A DNA stretch of 64,000 nucleotides from an uncultured Paracoccaceae bacterium (GTDB taxonomy: Bacteria > Pseudomonadota > Alphaproteobacteria > Rhodobacterales > Rhodobacteraceae): the NCBI GenBank assembly GCA_947503775.1, contig CANNFE010000002.1, positions 496,001-560,000 on the forward strand, given 5' to 3'. The first letter of the stretch is position 1; each line of letters opens with the position of its first letter. The notes under the pieces are model-generated. The model saw nothing but the letters and a program-made list of their open reading frames with translations. It had not been told where the DNA came from and ran no database searches. Made by a program: the position numbers and the translations under genes. Of the stretch, positions 7,580-16,711 are shown one piece after another.

Positions 7580-8971
7580 TCAGTAGCGGTAATGCTCCGA
7601 CTTGAACGGCCCCTCGGGCTTCACCCCGATATAGGCTGCCTGTTCTGGATCGAGCGGTGTCAGCTTAACCCCGATACGCCCCAAATGCAGCCGTGCGACC
7701 TTTTCGTCGAGATGCTTGGGCAGAATGTAGACGTCGTTGTCGTACTCGTCGCCCTTCGTCCACAGCTCGATCTGCGCAAGCACCTGATTTGTAAAGCTCG
7801 CCGACATCACAAAGGACGGATGCCCGGTCGCATTGCCAAGGTTCAAAAGCCGCCCTTCCGAAAGCAGGATGATCCGGTTTCCGGACGGCATCTCGATCAT
7901 ATCTACCTGATCCTTGATGCTTGTCCATTTGTGGTTCTTGAGGTTGGCAACCTGAATTTCATTGTCGAAATGACCGATATTCCCGACGATCGCCATATCC
8001 TTCATCTGCCGCATATGCTCGATGCGGATGACGTCCTTGTTGCCGGTCGTGGTGATGAAAATATCAGCCGTTTCAACGGCATCCTCAAGCAGCACGACCT
8101 CGAACCCGTCCATGGCCGCCTGCAGCGCGCAGATCGGATCGACCTCGGTGACCTTCACGCGCGCGCCCGCACCGGCCAGCGACGCGGCCGAGCCTTTGCC
8201 AACATCGCCATAGCCGCAAACGACCGCGACCTTGCCAGCCATCATCGTATCGGTCGCCCGGCGGATCCCGTCGACAAGGCTTTCCTTGCAGCCATATTTG
8301 TTGTCGAATTTCGACTTCGTGACGCTGTCGTTCACATTGATCGCGGGGAAGGGAAGCTGCCCTTTCTTCTTGAGATCGTACAAACGATGCACACCCGTCG
8401 TCGTCTCTTCGGACACGCCTTTGATGGCCGCGCGCGTCTTGGTGAACCAGCCCGGGCTCTCCTTCATGCGCTTCTTGATCTGCGCAAAGATCGCCTCTTC
8501 CTCTTCGGATTTGGGGATCTCGATCAGGTCGGTCTCGCCTTCTTCGACGCGCGCGCCGAGCAGAACGTAAAGCGTCGCATCGCCGCCATCGTCGAGGATC
8601 AGATTGGGTCCCTCCGGGAACAGGAAGGACCGGTCAAGATAATCCCAATGCTCCACAAGGCTTTGCCCCTTGATCGCAAAGACCGGCGTTCCGCCTTCTG
8701 CGATCGCCGCCGCCGCATGGTCCTGCGTCGAATAGATGTTGCACGAGGCCCAGCGGACATCGGCACCCAGATGAGTCAGCGTTTCGATCAGGACAGCGGT
8801 CTGGATCGTCATATGCAACGATCCAACGATACGCGCTCCGGTCAACGGTTTGCTGTCGCCATATTCCTCGCGCAGCGCCATCAGACCCGGCATCTCGGTC
8901 TCCGCGATATCGAGCTCCTTGCGCCCGTATCCGGCCAGTCCAATATCCTTGACGATGTAATCCTTGGCCAT
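7580..8971 (-). CDS. ahcY: Adenosylhomocysteinase
   Basis: 463 residues, full length for the enzyme. It hydrolyses S-adenosylhomocysteine to adenosine and homocysteine, clearing the inhibitory product of methyl transfer. Visible features are [16 protein letters not shown] near residue 50, [15 protein letters not shown] near 80, the NAD-binding loop [13 protein letters not shown] at about 251-262, and the C-terminal KxxxYRY tail ([10 protein letters not shown]) that reaches into the neighbouring subunit. The start is preceded by CAGGAG. The roughly 90-base leader can form two hairpins, so control at RNA level is possible. An extensin-like gene follows closely. Confidence 0.98.
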   Translation of the reverse strand: MAKDYIVKDIGLAGYGRKELDIAETEMPGLMALREEYGDSKPLTGARIVGSLHMTIQTAVLIETLTHLGADVRWASCNIYSTQDHAAAAIAEGGTPVFAIKGQSLVEHWDYLDRSFLFPEGPNLILDDGGDATLYVLLGARVEEGETDLIEIPKSEEEEAIFAQIKKRMKESPGWFTKTRAAIKGVSEETTTGVHRLYDLKKKGQLPFPAINVNDSVTKSKFDNKYGCKESLVDGIRRATDTMMAGKVAVVCGYGDVGKGSAASLAGAGARVKVTEVDPICALQAAMDGFEVVLLEDAVETADIFITTTGNKDVIRIEHMRQMKDMAIVGNIGHFDNEIQVANLKNHKWTSIKDQVDMIEMPSGNRIILLSEGRLLNLGNATGHPSFVMSASFTNQVLAQIELWTKGDEYDNDVYILPKHLDEKVARLHLGRIGVKLTPLDPEQAAYIGVKPEGPFKSEHYRY

Positions 8972-8984
8972 GAGCCGCTCTCCT

Positions 8985-9060
8985 GATGGAACCGTTGCGC
9001 TTCCGTTACCATCTGCCCCGAAGGCTCACAACACCGCGTCCGGTCGCATCCATGTGAGCC
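8985..9060 (-). promoter_or_regulatory. Structured leader of ahcY (candidate)
   Basis: Two complementary pairs lie upstream of ahcY: GGCTCAC/GTGAGCC at 9023-9029 and 9054-9060, and GATGG/CCATC at 8985-8989 and 9009-9013 with further AACG/CGTT pairing inside. The second sits directly before the ribosome site. The conserved core of the known SAH riboswitch (a GAGGAGCGCUGC-like element) is absent. It may be an unclassified leader, or chance pairing. Confidence 0.35.
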
Positions 9061-9115
9061 GTGCAATCGGCAGGCAGGCACGCTAGGCAAAGGGGGCAAT
9101 TGAGCGGAGATCCCG

Positions 9116-10129
9116 ATGCCCCTTTTTTCCCGATCCGATCTCGAAGAGGCCGCGCGGCTCGTCTACACGCAGATGCCGCCGACCCCGCAATATGTCTGGC
9201 CGCTTCTGAGCGAGGCGGCGGGCGCCGAGGTCTGGGTCAAGCACGAGAACCACACGCCCACCGGCGCGTTCAAGGTCCGCGGCGGGATCACCTTCATCGA
9301 CTGGGTCAAACGCACGGAGCCCAAGGCGCGCGGCATCTGCACGGCGACCCGTGGCAATCACGGCCAAAGCCAGGCTTGCGCTGCGACGGCGGCGGGGCTG
9401 ACCGCGAAGGTCTTCGTCCCCAGGGGGAACTCGACTGAAAAGAATGCCGCGATGCGGGCGTTCGGGGCAGAGCTGATCGAATTCGGTGATGATTTCGACG
9501 CCGCACGCGAAGAAGCCTTTCGCGTCGCCGCCGCCGAAGATCTGGTTGTCGTTCCGCCCTTTCATCCCGAGCTTGTGCGCGGCGTCGCCACCTATGCGCT
9601 GGAGCTTTTCACGGCCGCGCCGGACCTCGACACTGTCTATGTTCCGATCGGCTGCGGCTCTGGCATTTGCGCCACGATCACCGTCCGCGATGCGCTGGGT
9701 CTCAAAACCAGGATCGTCGGCGTCGTGTCCGACCGCGCTCCGACCGCGAAGCTTTCTGTCGAGGCCGGCCGCCTGATCGAAACCGACAGCTCGGCGACCT
9801 TCGCCGATGGGATGGCCGTACGTATTCCGGTTCCGGAGGCGCTCGAGATTTACGGGCGCGGCGCCGAACGCATCGTGACCATCACCGATGACGAGGTCGC
9901 CGAGGCGATCCGCCTTTATTATCGCCTCACCCACAACCTCGCCGAAGGGGCAGGGGCCGCCCCGCTCGCCGCGCTCATGTCCGAAAAGGACCGGATGGCG
10001 GGCAAGAAGGTCGGCGTGATCCTCTGCGGCGGCAATATCGACACCGACTGGTTTCAGCAGGTCCTCGCAGGCGAAACGCCAGCCCCCCGCGAGTTGCGCC
10101 CGCGCGATCCGTGCTTAGCTAATGGTTAA
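9116..10129 (+). CDS. Threonine dehydratase-like PLP enzyme
   Basis: 337 residues, a fold-type II PLP enzyme of the serine/threonine dehydratase family. The Schiff-base lysine is in TPTGAFKVRGG (residues about 45-55), the phosphate-binding loop is IGCGSGICAT, and the N-terminal ATRGNHGQSQA is the Asn loop contacting the cofactor ring. There is no C-terminal ACT-type regulatory domain, so this is the short catabolic-type or related dehydratase rather than the biosynthetic IlvA. GCGGAG precedes the ATG. It is divergent from ahcY; a DUF5996 gene follows. The exact substrate (Thr, Ser or a 3-hydroxy amino acid) cannot be read from the sequence. Confidence 0.85.
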   Translation: MPLFSRSDLEEAARLVYTQMPPTPQYVWPLLSEAAGAEVWVKHENHTPTGAFKVRGGITFIDWVKRTEPKARGICTATRGNHGQSQACAATAAGLTAKVFVPRGNSTEKNAAMRAFGAELIEFGDDFDAAREEAFRVAAAEDLVVVPPFHPELVRGVATYALELFTAAPDLDTVYVPIGCGSGICATITVRDALGLKTRIVGVVSDRAPTAKLSVEAGRLIETDSSATFADGMAVRIPVPEALEIYGRGAERIVTITDDEVAEAIRLYYRLTHNLAEGAGAAPLAALMSEKDRMAGKKVGVILCGGNIDTDWFQQVLAGETPAPRELRPRDPCLANG

Positions 10130-10149
10130 GCTTGAGGGAGGCGTTGCGC

Positions 10150-11085
10150 ATGTCGACATGGCCCGAACTTTCGTATGAGCGGTTCAAATCAACCGGGGCG
10201 GCGCTGCATATGTGGCTGCAGATCGCAGGCAAACTGCGGATCCGTCTCGATCCGTGGCTCAATCATTCCTGGCATGCGACATTCTACGTCTCGGGGCGTG
10301 GCCTGACCTCGTCGCTCATGCACACGAAGGCCAAGGCCTTCGAGGTCACGTTCGATCTGATCGATCATGTCTGCACGATTGTCTGCACCGATGGCAGCAC
10401 GCAGACGATCCCGCTCAAGACGATGTCCGTTGCCGATTTCCATGCCCAGTTCATCGCGGCTCTGAAGGCGCTCGGTGCGCCGACCGATCTTCATCACGCG
10501 CCCAACGAAGTGCCCGATCCCGTGCCCTTTCGCGACCAGACGGATCCGCTGACCTACGATCCAGAGGCCGCGCGCGACTACTTTCATGCGCTGGTCGCGA
10601 TCACCGGCGTCTTTCAGACCTTCCGCACCGGCTTTCTCGGCAAATCCACGCTGCCGCATCTCTTCTGGGGCAGCTTCGATCTGGCCATCACCCGCTTTTC
10701 CGGCCGACCCGCCCCGGAACATCCCGGCGGCTTTCCCGCCCTGCCGGACGCCATCACCCGCGAAGCCTATTCACACGAAGTGTCGTCCGCGGGCTTCTGG
10801 CCTGGCGGCAACGGCGCTGACGAGGCGATGTTCTACGCATATGCCTATCCTTCTCCCGAAGGCTTCGGCGCTGCCCCTGTCGCGCCGAACGAGGCGTTTT
10901 TCGACGAGGGTCTGGGCGAATTTCTCCTGCCCTATTCCGCCGTTCGGGCCGCACCCTCGCCGCAGGATGCGCTCCTCTCCTTCCTGCAATCGACCTACGA
11001 GGCCGCGGCCGATCTGGGCGACTGGGACCGCGCCGCGCTCGACTGCACGATCGGGCAGCCCGGCCGCCCGAGGGAAATCCGCTGA
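10150..11085 (+). CDS. DUF5996 family protein
   Basis: About 311 residues. The ATG at 10150 is preceded by GGGAGG (eight bases); a TTG start 18 bases upstream is possible but has no such site. Recognisable pieces are WPELSYERFKSTGAALHMW, HSWHATFYVSGRGLT and the C-terminal part SHEVSSAGFWPGGNG, which fit the DUF5996 family. No enzymatic motif is evident; the family is a soluble alpha/beta protein of unknown role. It lies 20 bases behind the dehydratase gene and is probably co-transcribed. Confidence 0.75.
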   Translation: MSTWPELSYERFKSTGAALHMWLQIAGKLRIRLDPWLNHSWHATFYVSGRGLTSSLMHTKAKAFEVTFDLIDHVCTIVCTDGSTQTIPLKTMSVADFHAQFIAALKALGAPTDLHHAPNEVPDPVPFRDQTDPLTYDPEAARDYFHALVAITGVFQTFRTGFLGKSTLPHLFWGSFDLAITRFSGRPAPEHPGGFPALPDAITREAYSHEVSSAGFWPGGNGADEAMFYAYAYPSPEGFGAAPVAPNEAFFDEGLGEFLLPYSAVRAAPSPQDALLSFLQSTYEAAADLGDWDRAALDCTIGQPGRPREIR

Positions 11086-11161
11086 TGTGCTAAAGACGAT
11101 TTATCTGAAGACCGCTTCGACCTAAGATTGAGATCCAAACGCATCTTTTCGGGAGTTTGCC

Positions 11162-11737
11162 ATGCGTACCCTTCTTGCTTCCTGTCTCATCATCCTCGCC
11201 CCAACCCTGGCTCTGGCCCAGGACTGGACGCTCTCCTCCGACACGTCGAGCATCGGGTTCGTCTCGATCAAGAACGGCGATACCGCCGAATCCCATATGT
11301 TCAGTGGCTTGAGCGGCGGAGTAAGCGACGCGGGCGCGGTCGAGGTGTCGATTCCGCTCGCCAATGTCGAAACCTTCATCGACATCCGCAACGAACGGAT
11401 GCGTGACATCCTCTTCAAGGTGGCCGACTTCCCCGCCGCGACCGTCTCTGCCGAGATCCCGCTCGATGACTTCGCCGATCTGGAGGTGGGTGCGCGCCAA
11501 TCCACCGATATCGAGATCACCGTCGCCGCCAATGACAGCGACGCGGTCTACGACGCAGCCGTCTACGTGACGCGGATCAGCGATGCCTCTGTGGCCGTCA
11601 GCACGGCGCGGCCTGTCATCGCGGATATCCGCGACTTCAACTATGACGACGGTATTGAACAACTGCGCGAGATTGCGGGCCTCGACTCGATCTCTCCGGC
11701 GGTTCCCGTGACCTTCGATCTGGTGTTCGAGCAGTAA
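11162..11737 (+). CDS. YceI family periplasmic protein
   Basis: 191 residues with a signal peptide (MRTLLASCLIILAPTLALAQ). The mature part fits the YceI lipocalin-like barrel: WTLSSDTSSIGFVSIKNG, then VSIPLANVETFIDIRNERMR and the central FPAATVSAEI. Family members bind isoprenoid lipids in the periplasm; the ligand here is unknown. No cytochrome b561 gene, a frequent YceI partner, is adjacent. It has its own ribosome site and a 76-base upstream gap. Confidence 0.85.
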   Translation: MRTLLASCLIILAPTLALAQDWTLSSDTSSIGFVSIKNGDTAESHMFSGLSGGVSDAGAVEVSIPLANVETFIDIRNERMRDILFKVADFPAATVSAEIPLDDFADLEVGARQSTDIEITVAANDSDAVYDAAVYVTRISDASVAVSTARPVIADIRDFNYDDGIEQLREIAGLDSISPAVPVTFDLVFEQ

Positions 11738-11805
11738 ACCGCCGCTGGACAACCGCTGAGGCGCGCGCATAACTCCGCCCTTGGGAGACATCTGATGAGG
11801 GCTCA

Positions 11806-12399
11806 ATGGCAAAGCCTCAGCGTGCATGGCAACGAATGCTGTCGGGGCGTCGGCTCGATCTGCTCGACCCGACGCCTGTCGATATCGAGGTCGAGGATAT
11901 CGCCCACGGGCTTGCCTTCGTCGCGCGCTGGAATGGTCAGACGAGGGGCGATTATCCCTATTCGGTGGCCGAGCATTCCCTGCTGGTAGAGGCGCTTTAT
12001 ACGCGTCTTTACCGTTCCGCTCCCGCCAAATGGCAGCTTGCCGCGCTGCTTCACGATGCGCCCGAATATGTCATCGGCGACATGATCTCCCCGGTCAAAG
12101 CGGCGGTGGGCCCGGCCTACGAGGATCTCGACGACCGCCTTTCGGCCGCCATCCACATCCGGTTCGGGCTGCCCGCCAAGATCCCCCAGCAGATCAAGCG
12201 GGGGATCAAGAAAGCCGACCGGATCTCCGCCTGGCTCGAGGCGACCCAGATCGCCGGTTTCGCCGAGGCGGAAGCCTCCCGCTTTTTCGGACGGCCCGAC
12301 CCCGATGTGATTGCCGGGCTCGACATCATCCTGCGCCCCCCGACCGAGGTTCGCGCAGATTTCACCGCACGACACGATCACTTGCTGAAGGCTTGCTAG
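11806..12399 (+). CDS. HD domain phosphohydrolase (YfbR-like)
   Basis: 197 residues. The metal-binding His and His-Asp residues are visible in YSVAEHSLLVE and ALLHDAPEYVIGD, followed by the DRLSAAIHIRFGL helix. This arrangement is close to the HD nucleotidases of the YfbR type, which dephosphorylate deoxynucleoside monophosphates; the true substrate is not shown. The next gene begins four bases after the stop, suggesting an operon with the GNAT protein. Confidence 0.82.
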   Translation: MAKPQRAWQRMLSGRRLDLLDPTPVDIEVEDIAHGLAFVARWNGQTRGDYPYSVAEHSLLVEALYTRLYRSAPAKWQLAALLHDAPEYVIGDMISPVKAAVGPAYEDLDDRLSAAIHIRFGLPAKIPQQIKRGIKKADRISAWLEATQIAGFAEAEASRFFGRPDPDVIAGLDIILRPPTEVRADFTARHDHLLKAC

Positions 12400-12403
12400 A
12401 CCG

Positions 12404-12883
12404 ATGACCAACCTGACGGTTCGCCCCATGGAGGAAGGGGACATCCCGGCCCTCCTTGAGATGTTCAACGCCATTGTGGAGGCAGGCGGGACGACCGCCC
12501 ATGAAGAGCCGTTCTCCCATGCCGACTTTCACGCGCATTACTTCAAGGATCCGGCTTTCACGTATACGGTCCTGACCGAAGGCAAACCCATCGGATTTCA
12601 GGCCGTCTTCGAGACGGAGCCGGGTCTTTATTCCGTCGGCAGCTTCACCGATCAGCAAAACCCGGTCCGCGGCGCCGGCGCAGCGCTCTTCGAGGCAACC
12701 AAAGCGGCTTGCGCCGCCGCCGGGGGCCATACGATCATCGCCAAGATCCGGGCCGATAACGTGCCGGGTCTCGCTTACTACACAAAAATGGGCTTCACCG
12801 ACACCGACCGGATTCTCGGCGTGCCGCTGAATGACGGCACGCCCATGGACCGTGTGGTCAAAAGCCTGTCGCTTCAGTCGTAG
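12404..12883 (+). CDS. GNAT family N-acetyltransferase
   Basis: 159 residues, a single GNAT domain. The start MTNLTVRPMEEGDIPALLEM is typical. The acetyl-CoA loop is NPVRGAGAALFEATKA, a degenerate form of Q/RxxGxG/A, and the C-terminal half has ADNVPGLAYYTKMGF. It acetylates an unidentified amine. It follows the HD hydrolase by four bases and its last ten bases overlap the end of cydB on the other strand, a convergent overlap. Confidence 0.83.
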   Translation: MTNLTVRPMEEGDIPALLEMFNAIVEAGGTTAHEEPFSHADFHAHYFKDPAFTYTVLTEGKPIGFQAVFETEPGLYSVGSFTDQQNPVRGAGAALFEATKAACAAAGGHTIIAKIRADNVPGLAYYTKMGFTDTDRILGVPLNDGTPMDRVVKSLSLQS

Positions 12884-13884
12884 CGAAGCTCCGTCGCTTT
12901 GCCGCGAAAGACGATATAGGCCAGCGCAGTATAAAGCAGGATCGCAGGCAGCACGAAGCAGGTGCCGATCAGGATGATAAAGAGGCTTTCCGGGGCCGAC
13001 GCCGCTTCATAGATCGTTATCTTTTCCGGCACGACATAGGGGTAAAAGCTGTAAGCAAGCCCGCCGAAGGCCAGAACGAACAGCGCGATGGTCCCCGAAA
13101 ACGGTAGCCAGGCCCCTTTGTCTCCTTCAGCGGGCAAGCGGCGCAGCCCATACCAAAGCCCTCCGATCAGAAGGACCGAAATGATCGGCAGCGGCGACAG
13201 AACGAAGATCTCCGGCCAAGAGAGCCACTTGTCCCAGATCCGCGCCGAGGTCAGAGGCGACGCCAACGAGATGGCCGCGATCCCGAGGATGATCCCCCAG
13301 ATTCCGCCTTTGGCCCACTCGACCGACTTCTTCTGTAACTCGTGCTCGGTCTTCCCGATCAGCCAGGTCGCTCCGATAAAGCTGTAGCCGACGGTCAGAA
13401 AGACGGACGTCAGCAGGGCAAAGGCAATTGTCGCCCAGGTGAACTGCAGCCCCATGATATACATGCCCAGCATGAAGCCCTGGGACACGCTGGTCATCGC
13501 GGACCCGGCGAAGAACGCCCAGTTCCACCGCTCCTTATGGCTGGTCGGGGCCTTGACGCGAAACTCGAACGCCACCCCGCGCAGGATCAGCCCGGTCAGC
13601 ATGATCGCGACCGGCAGATAGAGCGCGGTCAGGATCGTCCCATGCGCGATCGGGAAGGCCACCAGAAGCAGCCCGACCGCAAGCACCAGCCATGTTTCGT
13701 TGGCATCCCAGAACGGGCCGATCGACGCGATCATTCGGTCCTTCTCGTCGGGCGTCGCAAGCGGGAAAAGAAGGCCCACACCAAGGTCGAACCCGTCGAG
13801 AACCACGTAGATCAGGATCGACAGACCCATCAGCGTGGCAAAGATGAAAGGAAGCCAGACGGCCGGATCTCCGAACATTCCCAT
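12874..13884 (-). CDS. cydB: Cytochrome bd-type quinol oxidase subunit II
   Basis: 336 residues with eight or so membrane helices. It begins MGMFGDPAVWLPFIFATLMG and carries the subunit II signature DGFDLGVGLLFPLA near residue 30, plus FWDANETWLVLAVG. With CydA it oxidises quinol and reduces oxygen to water at the inner membrane. The start lies four bases after the cydA stop, so the two are co-translated. No cydCD heme/cysteine exporter genes are next to it. Paired with the short-Q-loop subunit I, it belongs to the cyanide-insensitive (CIO-like) branch. Confidence 0.95.
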   Translation of the reverse strand: MGMFGDPAVWLPFIFATLMGLSILIYVVLDGFDLGVGLLFPLATPDEKDRMIASIGPFWDANETWLVLAVGLLLVAFPIAHGTILTALYLPVAIMLTGLILRGVAFEFRVKAPTSHKERWNWAFFAGSAMTSVSQGFMLGMYIMGLQFTWATIAFALLTSVFLTVGYSFIGATWLIGKTEHELQKKSVEWAKGGIWGIILGIAAISLASPLTSARIWDKWLSWPEIFVLSPLPIISVLLIGGLWYGLRRLPAEGDKGAWLPFSGTIALFVLAFGGLAYSFYPYVVPEKITIYEAASAPESLFIILIGTCFVLPAILLYTALAYIVFRGKATELRYD

Positions 13885-13888
13885 TGTC

Positions 13889-15298
13889 TTACTCCGCCGC
13901 CACGATGGCTTCCGCCTCTTCCGATTGCGGCACGCGCGCCTCGATCGATTTTCCGTCTGCCGTGCGCTTGGCGAGGAAGAAGATCACCGAGATATACGCC
14001 ACGAGAAGCACCGCATAGATCGCCAGATATCCGATGAGGGTCGACAGAACCATCCCCGGCGGGACATCCGCGACCGCCATCTCGGTGGTCATCACGCCCT
14101 GAACAAGCCAAGGCTGACGCCCGATCTCGGTCGTGTACCAGCCAGCCAGCGTGGCGAGCCAGCCGGAAAAGCTCATCGCGACAAGGCCGTAAAGAACGAA
14201 TTTCGGCAGTCCCTCAACCCCGGCCCGTGCCCGAACGCCATTCACGGTCCGCTTGCGCAGCATCATGATCGAGACGCTCCAGCTCATCAGCAGCATCAGC
14301 ATGCCCGTGCCGACCATGACGCGGAAGCTCCAGAAGACAGGCGCAACGCGGGGGTGCAGAACCTCGCCATCCTCGGTGACGAAATCGTTCAGACCCGGCA
14401 CCTCTCCGTCCGCTTTATGCGTCAGGATGATCGAAGCGAGGTTCGGAATGCCGACCTCCATCCGGTTCTCTCGCGCCTCCTCGTCGGGGATCGCAAAAAG
14501 AAGAAGCGGCACGTTGGTATCCGTCTCCCAGTTGCCCTCCATGGCCGCGACCTTGGCCGGTTGATGCTCCAGCGTGTTCAGGCCATGCAGGTCCCCCACA
14601 AAGATCTGAACCGGGATCAGAAGTGCAGCGGCATAGATGCTTGTCTTCAACGCGGCCCGCACACCGGAGGTCCGGCCACCGATCAGCCAGCGGAAGGCCG
14701 AGATGCCCGCGATCAGGAAGCTGACAGTCAGGAAGCTGGCCAGCAGCATGTGGAAGAACCGATAGGGCATCGACGGGTTAAAGATAATCTCCATCCAGTC
14801 CGTCGCGTGGGCCACACCATCGCGCATTTCAAAGCCTTGCGGCGTATGCATCCAGGAATTGAGCACGATAATCCAGAATGCCGACATCGTCGTGCCGAAG
14901 GCGACAAGGAAGGTTGCGCCCGTATGCAGCCAGCCGGGCACACGCGAAAAGCCAAAGAGCATGATCCCAAGGAAGACCGCTTCGAGGAAAAAGGCCGTCA
15001 TGATCTCATAGGCCAGAAGGGGCCCTGCGATATTGCCGACGATCTCCATAAAGCCGGGCCAGTTCGTGCCGAACTGAAAAGACATCGTGATGCCCGAGAC
15101 GACCCCCATCGCAAAAGACAGGGCAAAGACCTTCACCCAGAAGCGATAGGCATCCATCCATTTCTCATCCCCGGAGGTCTGAAACCGCACCTTGAAGAAC
15201 AGCAAAACCCATCCCAGCGCGATCGTGATCGTGGGAAAAAGGATGTGGAACGAGATATTCGCCGCGAACTGGATGCGGGACAGAAGAAGCGTTTCCAT
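13889..15298 (-). CDS. cydA: Cytochrome bd-type quinol oxidase subunit I
   Basis: 469 residues, polytopic. Landmarks are the N-terminal RIQFAANISFHILFPTITI with the high-spin heme His, the low-spin heme ligands (HMLLASF and the Met in SFRVMVGTGML) and GWYTTEIGRQPW in the C-terminal half. The periplasmic Q-loop is short, as in the CIO type, not the long E. coli CydA type. GGAGA precedes the ATG. The 180-base gap before the divergent L,D-transpeptidase gene should hold the promoter; I see no clear FNR box in it. The enzyme would give low-oxygen or sulfide/cyanide-tolerant respiration. Confidence 0.96.
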   Translation of the reverse strand: METLLLSRIQFAANISFHILFPTITIALGWVLLFFKVRFQTSGDEKWMDAYRFWVKVFALSFAMGVVSGITMSFQFGTNWPGFMEIVGNIAGPLLAYEIMTAFFLEAVFLGIMLFGFSRVPGWLHTGATFLVAFGTTMSAFWIIVLNSWMHTPQGFEMRDGVAHATDWMEIIFNPSMPYRFFHMLLASFLTVSFLIAGISAFRWLIGGRTSGVRAALKTSIYAAALLIPVQIFVGDLHGLNTLEHQPAKVAAMEGNWETDTNVPLLLFAIPDEEARENRMEVGIPNLASIILTHKADGEVPGLNDFVTEDGEVLHPRVAPVFWSFRVMVGTGMLMLLMSWSVSIMMLRKRTVNGVRARAGVEGLPKFVLYGLVAMSFSGWLATLAGWYTTEIGRQPWLVQGVMTTEMAVADVPPGMVLSTLIGYLAIYAVLLVAYISVIFFLAKRTADGKSIEARVPQSEEAEAIVAAE

Positions 15299-15478
15299 GA
15301 GGTCTCCGGGACTTTATGAATTGCACGATATATGGCCTTGTAAATTGCCAAGTCACAGGGGGTGCGACCAGATCTCACGGCCGTCTCGCCGGTTCTCCGG
15401 GATAGGGCATAATATGGCGCGATGTGCCAGGATGACCGCGCTGTATACTGGCTCAGCGCTGGTGATTGTCAATAATTT

Positions 15479-15994
15479 ATGCATAAAGAACAGATGTTTG
15501 CCACACCTGACGATCTTGTTCTCTCTCCCACGTCGATCCGCTTTCGGGGGCGCCGATTTCCCCGGGTGGTCGGCACGTCCGGGCTATCGCCTCGCAAGCG
15601 GGAAGGGGACGGCGCCACGCCTCTGGGCACACACAGGATCGTCGGTCTTCTCTACCGGCCCGACCGCATGGCAAGACCGACCAACTGGGCGGTTGCGATC
15701 CGCCCGCGCGATGGCTGGTCCGACGATCCTTCCGATCCGGACTACAATCTGATGGTCACGCGCCCGCACCCTTTCAGCCACGAGCGGCTCTGGCGCGCCG
15801 ATCCGCTCTATGATCTAGTGCTGCTCACCGATTGGAACTGGCCGTTTGCCGAGAAGGGACGCGGATCCGCGATCTTCCTGCATCGTTGGCGCAGGCCCGG
15901 CTATCCGACCGAAGGCTGCATTGCCTTCCGCCCAGATCATCTCAGATGGATTGCCGAAAAGATCACCCTGACGACTCGCTTGATCGTCCGCTAG
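15479..15994 (+). CDS. L,D-transpeptidase family (YkuD) protein
   Basis: 171 residues. The YkuD active-site motif is complete: His135 in FLHRW and Cys147 in YPTEGCIAF. There is no signal peptide, and the Thr-rich GDGATPLGTHRIVGLLYR is typical of the small YkuD proteins in alphaproteobacteria. The domain forms or exchanges peptidoglycan cross-links; how a version without an export signal reaches the murein is unclear. The start is uncertain (ATG at 15479 or 15494; neither has a strong ribosome site). The last four bases overlap the end of the convergent yggS gene. Confidence 0.82.
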   Translation: MHKEQMFATPDDLVLSPTSIRFRGRRFPRVVGTSGLSPRKREGDGATPLGTHRIVGLLYRPDRMARPTNWAVAIRPRDGWSDDPSDPDYNLMVTRPHPFSHERLWRADPLYDLVLLTDWNWPFAEKGRGSAIFLHRWRRPGYPTEGCIAFRPDHLRWIAEKITLTTRLIVR

Positions 15995-16644
15995 CCTGCC
16001 ACCCGCTCTCCGAAGATGGCCGAGCCGACACGTATGTGGGTCGCGCCCTGGGCGATGGCCGTCTCGAAATCCGCGCTCATCCCCATCGAAAGATGATCAA
16101 GCCCGTTTTCCCGCGCCAGCTTGGCCAGCAAGGCAAAATGCAAGGCGGGCTCTTCCTCGGCGGGGGGAATACACATGAGCCCCTTCACCGGCAGATCCAG
16201 CCCCCGGCAATGTTTGACGAACGCGCCGGTCTCTTGGGGAGGGATCCCGGCTTTCTGAGGCTCCTCGCCGGTATTGACCTGAACGAAAAGCTCGGGGCTC
16301 TCTCCGCGCTCCTGCGCAAGACGCGCCAGCGCGGTCGCCAGCTTGGGGCGATCCAGAACCTCGATCACATCGAAAAGCTCCACCGCCTGGCGGGCCTTGT
16401 TGGTTTGAAGCGGACCTATCAAATGAAGAGAGACATCGCCGAACCGCTCCCGAAAGGCAGGCCACTTGCCGGCCGCTTCCTGCACCCGGTTTTCGCCAAA
16501 GACCCTATGACCCTGTTCCAGCACCGCCTCGACCCGCGTATCGGGCTGCTTTTTAGACACCGCCACCAAAGCGACCGACCCCTCCGGCCGGCCGCAACGC
16601 GCCTCTGCAGCGTGAACGCGGTCCGTAATCTCAATCAGGCTCAT
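15991..16644 (-). CDS. YggS family pyridoxal phosphate homeostasis protein
   Basis: 217 residues if started at 16644, where GGGGAGG stands seven bases upstream; the frame is open further but crosses the porin terminator. It shows the alanine-racemase-like barrel of the YggS/PROSC family: PLP-lysine in LVAVSKKQP near residue 30, FGENRVQEA, HLIGPLQTNKARQAV and the C-terminal LSMGMSADFETAIAQG. These proteins bind PLP and keep its free level and amino-acid pools balanced; no catalysis is known. The gene follows the porin terminator. Confidence 0.92.
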   Translation of the reverse strand: MSLIEITDRVHAAEARCGRPEGSVALVAVSKKQPDTRVEAVLEQGHRVFGENRVQEAAGKWPAFRERFGDVSLHLIGPLQTNKARQAVELFDVIEVLDRPKLATALARLAQERGESPELFVQVNTGEEPQKAGIPPQETGAFVKHCRGLDLPVKGLMCIPPAEEEPALHFALLAKLARENGLDHLSMGMSADFETAIAQGATHIRVGSAIFGERVAG

Positions 16645-16660
16645 ACGACCTCCCCAAACG

Positions 16661-16686
16661 AAAAGAGCGGGCCGAAGCCCGCTCTT
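16661..16686 (-). terminator. Rho-independent terminator of the porin gene
   Basis: On the minus strand AAGAGCGGGC-TTCG-GCCCGCTCTT is a perfect stem closed by a UUCG tetraloop and followed by TTTTCG. It stands 26 bases after the porin stop and 17 bases before the yggS start, so it separates the two. Confidence 0.92.
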
Positions 16687-16711
16687 GACGTTAATCAAAC
16701 CCGAGGGTCGA

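Noticed and set aside
9023-9060. SAM/SAH riboswitch on the + strand before the threonine-dehydratase-like gene
   Set aside because: The stem resembles GGCUCACAAC..GUGAGCC, but the conserved GCUUCC and GGAGC pseudoknot partners are missing, so it is listed only as a structured region.
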